From Pedobacter sp. (lineage in GTDB: Bacteria > Bacteroidota > Bacteroidia > Sphingobacteriales > Sphingobacteriaceae): a DNA stretch of 58,435 bases. The stretch lies in contig NZ_JAVHXT010000008.1 in NCBI RefSeq assembly GCF_031119335.1, positions 124,587-183,021 on the forward strand, in the 5' to 3' direction. Numbering within the stretch: position 1 is the first letter of the stretch; each line of letters opens with the position of its first letter. Positions 51,778-58,435 of this stretch are shown in pieces. Below the pieces are notes generated by a model. It had not been told where the DNA came from, searched no databases, and was given only the letters and a program-made list of their open reading frames with translations. The position numbers were made by a program, and so were the translations under genes.

Positions 51778-54657
51778 TTATTCTTTAACAAAAAGACGAC
51801 TGGTAATTTTTCCTCCCTCATCAATCCTGATCACATAAGCTCCTTGCTTTAAATGTCCAACATCAATCTGTTTCTTTTTAGTAGAGATTAGTTTTGTACC
51901 ACTTAAATCGTAAATTTCTATTGTTGCCTCATTAATTACACCATCAATATTCAGCATTCCTTTGGTAGGATTCGGATAGATAACGACATATTTATCACTT
52001 TGATAATCCTCTTGAATATTCTTATTCAACACCGGTTGTGTTTGATTTTCGTTAGCCATTAAACCACCTCCCGATCCGAGTTTGTTATAAAAATCTGTAA
52101 AAGTACTTCCCACTGCATCTCCCGTATTAAAATTAATGTTTAGGGTAGTGTATCCATTTGCATAGGTACCTTTATCTACGTGCTTATTAATTTTAATGGT
52201 TACTGATGACTGGTTATACAACGGATCGCTTACTGATATCCTATAATTCCCAGAATATTCTCTGATGAGTACGATTGCTTTTTTGTCAGAAAAAATCGTC
52301 AGTCCGTTCCCCATGTTTACCGAATCGGGTTCGTGAAACACGATGGCCCATCTTTTATAGCCATTATCATTTCTAATCGCCTGAACGTTAGTGGTGTTTT
52401 TAACAACCACAAAACCATGTCCAGAAGCTGTTGTTGGCATATCACCCAATGATTTATCAGGCACCACTATATAACAATAGCTCCTGTTGGAAGGAGTTGG
52501 ACTATGATTAAACCATGCACTAAATATATCATGGGTTACGAGAGCATTACTTGCGTTTCCTTTGATCGATCGCCAAGTACCCGATTGGCTCGCCTTCTGC
52601 AGGGTCATGTATCCCCCCAATGGGAAAATATAGCCAACATTATTATGGTGAATCCATTTGAAGTCGTCGGCAGTGAGCGGTGCTCCCGAAAAAACCGAGG
52701 TTGTTCCCCTATTGTAGTTAATATCGCCCACAGCAAAAGTCTGATTAATAGATGTTACGACTAAATTCGACTTTGACGCCGTAATGCCTTTACCTAAACA
52801 AAGCATCATGTTATCCATAAAAAAGTAGGATTTTTTAGCGGTAACGCCTTTGTAGTTATGGTTATAGGTCAAGATTCCTTCGTCTTTATGAGCAAGTCCA
52901 CCACCAAAGGCATTTGTGCCAATGACGTAATTCTGAGGGGTATCAATAACCGTTTCCGCATCATTTAGCTCTGCAGTTGTGCCAGGTATCCTGCTCCAAT
53001 CCCATACCGGGAAAATGTTTCGGTACTCGTTACCCGTGGTCAAGATGTTGGTAGCACCCATTGGAAGGTAATACCCTTTTATATTCTCATTATTTAAGCG
53101 TTCGGTGCCATAAGTTCTGTCGGAGATGACTTTTGCAGAAAGGTAGTAATTTGCTCCCCTCATGGAGAAGAAATCCGATTTCCAAAAATGCGTTGTTCCT
53201 CTATATTTAAGTGGAAAGGCAGCTCCATTATCGAGATGGTCGATCCAGTTTTGGTAAGCGGTTGAGCTATCAGGTTCGTTAATCTTCATTTTTTTCAGTG
53301 TTGCTGAAGTAATGTTTTGAGTATTATTATTCCAGGCAAGAGAGCGACCATTATTACCAAAGTCTACCTGGTTTTTATAACTTTGCAACTGTAAACCCTT
53401 CAGCAATATATTGGAGAGCCGCTGTCTGTAGGTTGTCGTAAAATAGTTCTTTAGTGTTGCAGTACTGTCGGCAATTCGCATAAAATCAGCATAATCAATC
53501 ATCAACGACTTACCATAGCTACCAGTTTGCAGCTGCTGATGATGTTGGTGAAAACTGTTGTCGGCCTTGATACCTTCATTGCCTTCTACAGGCGCAAGCG
53601 CTAACGCAGTCACAAAAGAGCTAAATCCTCTATTCACCAGATAAAATCTGCCCTCTATAGCACCTTTGTTAATGGGTGCCATGGCAACCCAAGCTCGGTT
53701 CTTGCCTTTATGGCTTGTTTCATCTACATAATCCAAAATCGCTGATGAAAACGTCCGAAGGGTGCTGTCGGCAATAGCTCCCTGCATTAAAAGGATAGCA
53801 CTCATGTAATTATTTGGCCCGCCAAGTTTAACCTCGTACCAATTATCGTGCGTATAAGGCCCGGTTACAAAATAATAGTTGAGGCCAAGTGCAATCTTGT
53901 CGCGTAAACTGGTCGAATTAAGATGCGTGCCTCCAGATTTTCTATAAGCTACAGCCATTTGCAACATCCTTTTGGCATGTTCGGGCCAGGTACCATCATG
54001 TGTGTAGGTAATATTGTTCCATTTACCATTGGTTAACATATCGTCCATGTAGGTCTGAACCTGAGTATCATTTGCATAATCTGGCCCAGTCAATGTTCTT
54101 TCAATGTGATATCTTTTTAGCCTTGCCGTTACCGTATCGACCTCTTTTTTTTCTGCAACTGAAGTGGTCTGATAGCCATACACCTCAAATTCAGCAATGC
54201 GATAGCCGTTGCCATTGGCCCTTCCCCTTCCGTTAAAACGCACATATCGGGCATTGCCCTTAAGCCCCTTAATGTGATTTGCGGTTGAATTTGTGTTGCC
54301 ATTCATCACCCTTAGGTTATAGAAAGCATCTCCGGAGTTGACCTTTCCCTGAACATCCAAATGGGTGGCATAGCGACCGTCGGCCCAACGAATCACTACC
54401 ATACTGATATCATAAACATCCCCTAAATCAACTTCGAGCCATTGGCTGGGGCCATTAGATTGCGACGACCATCTTGTAGCAGTATTGCCATCTGTGGCAT
54501 TAGAAGCCTGATAACCCCCTCCCGCCTCCGTATTAGAAACAGTAACAGGCCTACCCTGGGAGCGCTTGGCCTCTTGTGCATTGGCCTGACTGCCAAAAAC
54601 CGTTAAAACAGTGCCCATGATCCACAGGCAGCAAAAAAAGTAGTGATTTTTTTTCAT
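51778..54657 (-). CDS. Secreted PL8 lyase with discoidin and T9SS domains, 959 aa
   Basis: After a signal peptide (about 1-27) comes a discoidin/F5-8C-like domain (about 30-160) with TDGNTATRWSSQSNGPSQWLEV, a galactose-binding-like fold. The PL8 body follows with FHQHHQQLQTGSYG (H and Y catalytic blocks), WDWSRIPGTTAEL and SYCYIVVPDKSLGD. The C-terminal 75 residues (IYPNPTKGMLNIDG, ... GAYVIRIDEGGKITSRLFVKE read in parts) are a type IX secretion sorting domain. This copy is therefore exported beyond the outer membrane, unlike the 717-aa lyase. It has its own promoter and terminator. Confidence 0.88.
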   Translation of the reverse strand: MKKNHYFFCCLWIMGTVLTVFGSQANAQEAKRSQGRPVTVSNTEAGGGYQASNATDGNTATRWSSQSNGPSQWLEVDLGDVYDISMVVIRWADGRYATHLDVQGKVNSGDAFYNLRVMNGNTNSTANHIKGLKGNARYVRFNGRGRANGNGYRIAEFEVYGYQTTSVAEKKEVDTVTARLKRYHIERTLTGPDYANDTQVQTYMDDMLTNGKWNNITYTHDGTWPEHAKRMLQMAVAYRKSGGTHLNSTSLRDKIALGLNYYFVTGPYTHDNWYEVKLGGPNNYMSAILLMQGAIADSTLRTFSSAILDYVDETSHKGKNRAWVAMAPINKGAIEGRFYLVNRGFSSFVTALALAPVEGNEGIKADNSFHQHHQQLQTGSYGKSLMIDYADFMRIADSTATLKNYFTTTYRQRLSNILLKGLQLQSYKNQVDFGNNGRSLAWNNNTQNITSATLKKMKINEPDSSTAYQNWIDHLDNGAAFPLKYRGTTHFWKSDFFSMRGANYYLSAKVISDRTYGTERLNNENIKGYYLPMGATNILTTGNEYRNIFPVWDWSRIPGTTAELNDAETVIDTPQNYVIGTNAFGGGLAHKDEGILTYNHNYKGVTAKKSYFFMDNMMLCLGKGITASKSNLVVTSINQTFAVGDINYNRGTTSVFSGAPLTADDFKWIHHNNVGYIFPLGGYMTLQKASQSGTWRSIKGNASNALVTHDIFSAWFNHSPTPSNRSYCYIVVPDKSLGDMPTTASGHGFVVVKNTTNVQAIRNDNGYKRWAIVFHEPDSVNMGNGLTIFSDKKAIVLIREYSGNYRISVSDPLYNQSSVTIKINKHVDKGTYANGYTTLNINFNTGDAVGSTFTDFYNKLGSGGGLMANENQTQPVLNKNIQEDYQSDKYVVIYPNPTKGMLNIDGVINEATIEIYDLSGTKLISTKKKQIDVGHLKQGAYVIRIDEGGKITSRLFVKE

Positions 54658-54976
54658 AACATCTTATATTTTGGTTAACGTTTAAGCTTGGTGAGCTAAT
54701 GTTCAGCTATGGAACAATGATGGAATGGAGATGTCGGTATTTCGCAATCAGGTATACGGTCAAATCAGTTTGGAAAAGCCTAGTAAGCATAAGGACAGGT
54801 TCCTCCGCTTTTTTTGACCACAATAAAAATGTTTCCGCTAACCGATGCAGAATAACATTACGCCACAAATTCATGTAGTTTTTTACTGTGTCCATATTTG
54901 GTTATACGCTTATAAACTAGCATGATTTAAGGTAAGCCCTAAGCTCTACCTTCTTATCCTTAGCTATTAGTTAATA

Positions 54977-55039
54977 TAAAATTAGGCAAGGCCGGAACCA
55001 GTTTATAATACATTTTTAACCTTTTAAAATACTAAAACA
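54977..55039 (-). promoter_or_regulatory. PUL promoter element, discoidin-PL8 gene
   Basis: On the minus strand, GTTAAAAATGTATT and flank TGTTTTAGTATTTTAAAAG lie at 55007-55039 (30/33 identical to the SusC copy), followed after 22 bp by the -7 box TAATTTTA (54977-54984). TATCGATA occurs upstream at 55053-55060. The leader to the start codon is about 310 bp, unusually long. Confidence 0.75.
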
Positions 55040-55311
55040 CCATATTGCCACATATCGATATCGTACTCATTTATAACATATTACAACCAATAAAAAACAA
55101 TAAAGACATCGTGTTAACTGCTAGAGAAGCATGCGGCATTTACCAGTAAAAGACGGACGGCTGGCTAAAAGGCAAAACACCAGGAAATGGGAATTTTAAA
55201 TGCTACAAGTAACATTAGAATGGGACATCGAGCACATGAGATGCCGATGTCCATAATAAATCGATTGATTTACCTTCGTAGCTATACAAAGGGTTCAATT
55301 AGCTGCTATTT

Positions 55312-56988
55312 TTATAACAACTTTAACCATCCCTCATACTTTTCAAATCCAGATAACTTAATTTCAGCTGCTTTACTTTGCTCAACCTGAACCAATGGAT
55401 GTATTTTGCTATTAAACTTAGGATCTTTTATTGATATGTTACGGCTCTGGACAATGCTAATTGCTGCATTAGACCCTTTGGGTGCTAAGAGTTCTATTGA
55501 ATTTAGTTTAATATCTACAGCATTATCCATAAAAATAGCTGGTCGGTAATCTGGGTTTCTTAGCCCCAATTTAAGATTATTAACTTCAAGACCTTTAACA
55601 TGCCTTAAATAAAGACCACTAGAAGGATAAACCAATCCGAACATCCTATTCTCTGGGTAGGCACGATGGGCTTCAGGTAGTACAACTCTAGAATCTTTCA
55701 TTCTACCGGTACCCATATCACTAAAAGTAATGTCCTTTAAAATAATATTTTCTGCGTAAACATTGGGAAGACCAATAATAGCGCTAGACATTTTACTATG
55801 CGAAACTGCAGTAATATTACTAATAGAAATATTAGAAATTCTGCTGGTAGGTATTGTACTGGTCGAATTGCTGCGCTTTCTATCGCCCATCACTATAAAA
55901 ATTGGCGTTTGTACATCAGTCATCTGGATATTTGAAATCTTTACATTTTCCATGATACCGCCATCTACCATTTCCAATGCCAAGCCAGCAATTACCGTGA
56001 TGGGCTGTCCGATAAATTTGAGGTTCTTCTGCCATTTACGAATATGGTCTTCTGAAGCCTTCTTGATGGTGCAATTGGAAATATCTATGTTTTTGAAACC
56101 AGATGCAGAGTAAGTGCCAAACTTTATGGCATTGCAATTTGTAGCAATGATACAGTTTCTAATAACGATATTTTCACACATTCTGTTCCTATCGTGGCTT
56201 TTTAAACAAATGCCATCATCATCAGAGTCGATAATACAATCTTCAATTAAAACGTTACGGCTATCGATATCAATTGCATCATTATTATAGTTTGCATGGT
56301 TATAAATTTTAAGACCTTTTAAATGTACACCATCGCAACTTTGATAGTTTTGTAACCAATAGGCCGAATTGGTAAGATAAAGATCGAGCACTTTAATGTT
56401 TCTAGAATTAACTAACAAAATCATACATGGTCTTAATCTGCTCTGAGGAGAGGTACTATCATCATTTAAATTAAATTCAGGACTTTTTCCATTACCATCA
56501 ATTGTTCCTTTACCTGCAATAGTAATATTTTCTACATCCTCCCCAAAAAGCAAGGCTTTACAAGCGTTAGAAACCCCATTGCTATGGGTAAAAGCGGTTG
56601 CGTGCTTTACATTATTTGAAGGGTAATCTTTGAAAGAAGCACTACCCAGCAGTACAGCACCTTCCTCCAGATAAATATTTACGTTGTTTTTGAGATACAA
56701 TGTTCCAGAAAGAAATGTGCCCTTTGGAATCACCACTTTACCACCAGCTTGGCTACTTTTATCTATAGCCGCCTGAATAATACTTGTGTTTAAGGTTTTA
56801 CCATCTGGAACTGCACCCATTTCTAAAACATTATATATTTGCGCTTGTGAAATGAATGGCAAAAAACCAATACAAAGCCATAACATGAGCTTTAAGCCAA
56901 AACGAGTAACAATTTGCTTTTCTTTATTTACTGATGCTTCCTGTACACTCGGACACAGTTCAACGCTATTTCTAAAAATGGATGTCAT
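55312..56988 (-). CDS. GH28-like (polygalacturonase/rhamnogalacturonase type) secreted protein, 558 aa
   Basis: A right-handed beta-helix with the GH28 blocks is visible. NDAIDIDSRNVLIEDCIIDSDDDGICLKSHDR (read as NNDAIDIDSRN and CIIDSDDDGICLKSHD) has the family's paired acidic residues, and later NIVIRNCIIATNCNAIKFGT and NYQSCDGVHLKG. Residues 34-50 look like a signal peptide, preceded by an unusual 33-residue start, so the mature start could be a later codon. It lies 77 bp after the GH26 gene in the same unit. Hydrolysis of a uronic acid-containing chain is implied, and the uronate target fits the PL8 and GH105 enzymes. Confidence 0.82.
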   Translation of the reverse strand: MTSIFRNSVELCPSVQEASVNKEKQIVTRFGLKLMLWLCIGFLPFISQAQIYNVLEMGAVPDGKTLNTSIIQAAIDKSSQAGGKVVIPKGTFLSGTLYLKNNVNIYLEEGAVLLGSASFKDYPSNNVKHATAFTHSNGVSNACKALLFGEDVENITIAGKGTIDGNGKSPEFNLNDDSTSPQSRLRPCMILLVNSRNIKVLDLYLTNSAYWLQNYQSCDGVHLKGLKIYNHANYNNDAIDIDSRNVLIEDCIIDSDDDGICLKSHDRNRMCENIVIRNCIIATNCNAIKFGTYSASGFKNIDISNCTIKKASEDHIRKWQKNLKFIGQPITVIAGLALEMVDGGIMENVKISNIQMTDVQTPIFIVMGDRKRSNSTSTIPTSRISNISISNITAVSHSKMSSAIIGLPNVYAENIILKDITFSDMGTGRMKDSRVVLPEAHRAYPENRMFGLVYPSSGLYLRHVKGLEVNNLKLGLRNPDYRPAIFMDNAVDIKLNSIELLAPKGSNAAISIVQSRNISIKDPKFNSKIHPLVQVEQSKAAEIKLSGFEKYEGWLKLL

Positions 56989-57065
56989 TGTTTCTAATTA
57001 TAAGGTATGTATAGTTAACGAATAGTTGGCATGTGCCAGCTCACGTAATTTAATGAAAAACGAAT

Positions 57066-58175
57066 TTAATGTGTTTTCAAACGATTTAGACGATCTAAAA
57101 AAATGATACGTTCGTCTTGGTAAAATTTCAAAAAGTCTGACACACTTGGATGCCCAGGAAATGGTGCATAATGATGATTTGGCCGAGCATTTCGCCATAC
57201 CAAAACGTAAGAAAGTTTGTGTTTTGCCAATAGCGGCAACAAGGTTCCGGTCCACCAATGAGCATCCGGAATGGTTACGTAACCAGTTTCGGTTAATGCT
57301 GCTAATTTACCATGACTTTCGGCAACATGTTGAAGGACGGCTAATTGATTAGTCAAAGTAGATTGATAATCGTATTCTTTCGGCTTAACATAAGTATCAA
57401 AACCAACCATATCAACGTATTGATCTCCAGGATATCGCTCTAAATAGTGATCTTCAGATTTAAAACGAGAGGTTGAGTAAACAAATATCAAGTGGTGTAG
57501 TTTCTTTTCATTTCTTAAATAATCAACGGTAAAGCGCCATAACTGTTTATAGTCACTAACCGAACAATTATCTTCGCCCCACCAGAACCAGCTACCTGTA
57601 TGCTCATGATACGGACGGAAAAGAACTGGAATTAGTTTACCCTTTTCGTCTTTTAAATCACCTAAAAAACTGGCAATTCGATCTAGCCAAACTTTAAATA
57701 TTTGATGGTGGCTACCACCGGGAATAATCTTTGAAACGGTATTGCTATTGTCCCATGAACTCTTTCCATTTACCGGATTGTCTAGATGCCAACTGATGGT
57801 ATTAACACCTCCTAAGTGATGAACCTTCTTAATGAAATTTTGCATTTTATCGAAAGGCACACTATCTAAGTTCTGTTTTTTACCGAGTTCTAGATGCCCC
57901 AAATCCCAGCCATGCACCGCAGGGTAGGCTCCGGTGATACTTTTTACATCCGACCTATTCTCTTCATATTTCCATCCCAAACCATAGGCCATATCATCTT
58001 GGTGACCGAACATTATTCCTTTATCAATAAGCTTTGTGAGCTGCTGATAAAGCTTTTTGGCCTCGGGTGTTGCTTGCTTATCGCTGAGGCCGGCCCTTCC
58101 TTGTTGGCTGTAACCGTTGTATATTACAACAAAGAAAAATATAGCTGATAGTACTGTCTTCAAAAAAACGTTCAT
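57066..58175 (-). CDS. GH26 endo-beta-1,4-mannanase-like enzyme, 369 aa
   Basis: GH26 members hydrolyse beta-1,4-mannan by retention. The signal peptide covers about residues 1-24. The TIM barrel shows FGHQDD (57-62), the acid/base E191 in RPYHEHTGSWFWWG, the FDTY region, and the nucleophile E296 in LTETGY. Length is typical of a single-domain enzyme. It opens the last unit of the PUL and has the shared promoter element in a weaker form. Together with the epimerase and GH130 it implies mannan or mannobiose as part of the substrate. Confidence 0.92.
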   Translation of the reverse strand: MNVFLKTVLSAIFFFVVIYNGYSQQGRAGLSDKQATPEAKKLYQQLTKLIDKGIMFGHQDDMAYGLGWKYEENRSDVKSITGAYPAVHGWDLGHLELGKKQNLDSVPFDKMQNFIKKVHHLGGVNTISWHLDNPVNGKSSWDNSNTVSKIIPGGSHHQIFKVWLDRIASFLGDLKDEKGKLIPVLFRPYHEHTGSWFWWGEDNCSVSDYKQLWRFTVDYLRNEKKLHHLIFVYSTSRFKSEDHYLERYPGDQYVDMVGFDTYVKPKEYDYQSTLTNQLAVLQHVAESHGKLAALTETGYVTIPDAHWWTGTLLPLLAKHKLSYVLVWRNARPNHHYAPFPGHPSVSDFLKFYQDERIIFLDRLNRLKTH

Positions 58176-58225
58176 AACATAATTGGTTAAATATCTGCTA
58201 TTTCATTAACGAGGTAGCAGATATT

Positions 58226-58289
58226 CAAATATAAACCGATTAAATGCCTACCATCTAATACTTTTTTAGCAATTTATGTCGATTATAAG
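58226..58289 (-). promoter_or_regulatory. PUL promoter element, GH26 unit (weak copy)
   Basis: On the minus strand only the core GCTAAAAAAGTATT (58257-58270) is conserved, with the -7 box TATATTTG (58226-58233) placed 23 bp downstream. The flank is diverged. The spacing matches the other three copies, which supports it as a weaker member. Confidence 0.5.
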
Positions 58290-58394
58290 CTACCTATTCC
58301 TTTAAGAATTACAAAAGGTTACATTAAGAAACTGTTTAAAAATGGAATAAATATTTGACAAGTTGAGTTTTCCTATACATCGGAACAAGTTCAA

Positions 58395-58433
58395 GGACAC
58401 CAAACTCTAGCGGGTCGCTATAGGCGGGTGTCC
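58395..58433. other. Stem-loop at the window edge
   Basis: GGACACC (58395-58401) and GGTGTCC (58427-58433) are complementary around a 25-nt loop with an inner GCGGGTCGC. It is cut off by the window end; nothing else is seen downstream of the GH26 promoter. Confidence 0.3.
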
Positions 58434-58435
58434 CC

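Noticed and set aside
54707..54895. 62-codon frame in the leader of the discoidin-PL8 gene, with a HRLAETFL string recalling the SusD C-terminal block
   Set aside because: Only one short motif matches and the rest does not continue in any frame. It could be a decayed SusD fragment, but the support is too weak to call.
32873..58175. Dedicated xanthan locus
   Set aside because: No backbone endoglucanase or alpha-mannosidase is present, and GH78 and GH28 have no place in xanthan breakdown.

Overview
This window looks like chromosome from a Sphingobacteriaceae member of the Bacteroidota, probably Pedobacter or a close relative. The signs are two SusC/SusD pairs, a type IX secretion C-terminal domain, a LytTR regulator, TAnnTTTG-type promoters, and intergenic palindromes typical of that group. 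No rRNA, tRNA, CRISPR array or transposase was found.

Layout. (1) 1-5580: small Bacteroidota hypotheticals, a membrane LytTR regulator and a Crp-like protein, embedded in composite non-coding repeats. (2) 5581-11400: a small secreted protein, then a TlpA-SusC-SusD operon on the minus strand with a hairpin-rich leader and a possible 20-residue leader ORF. (3) 11400-12710: another repeat cluster, then a strongly structured presumptive RNA (about 12371-12611). (4) 12714-26684: a defence island. On the plus strand are a helix-turn-helix protein, a 55-residue zinc-ribbon membrane protein, a Hachiman pair (HamA nuclease, HamB helicase) and an unclassified PD-(D/E)XK protein. On the minus strand is one tight operon: cytosine-5 methyltransferase, McrB-like AAA+ GTPase, McrC/LlaJI-like nuclease, EcoRII-type endonuclease. 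Next come a small membrane protein coupled to a ParA/MinD-like ATPase with its own membrane hairpin, and an HNH endonuclease. (5) 26859-32620: hypotheticals plus housekeeping ahcY and cstA. (6) 32873-58175: a large polysaccharide utilisation locus (PUL).

The PUL is four minus-strand units plus an AraC regulator. The units are SusC-SusD-PL8-GH105-unknown-GH78-esterase; GPH transporter-GH130-epimerase; a PL8 lyase with discoidin and T9SS domains; and GH26-GH28. The GH26, epimerase, GH130 and transporter set is the Bacteroidota mannobiose route. PL8 plus GH105 implies uronic acid in the substrate, and GH78 implies rhamnose. A substrate containing mannose, uronic acid and possibly rhamnose is therefore likely, but its identity is not shown.

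The most notable observations are four. All four PUL units share a promoter element at a fixed distance from the -7 box. A nested multi-stem RNA lies upstream of the Hachiman genes. A single-methyltransferase operon carries both an EcoRII-type and an McrBC/LlaJI-type nuclease. A ParA-like ATPase with a membrane partner sits inside the defence island. Coordinates and motif residues were read by eye; no database search was run.
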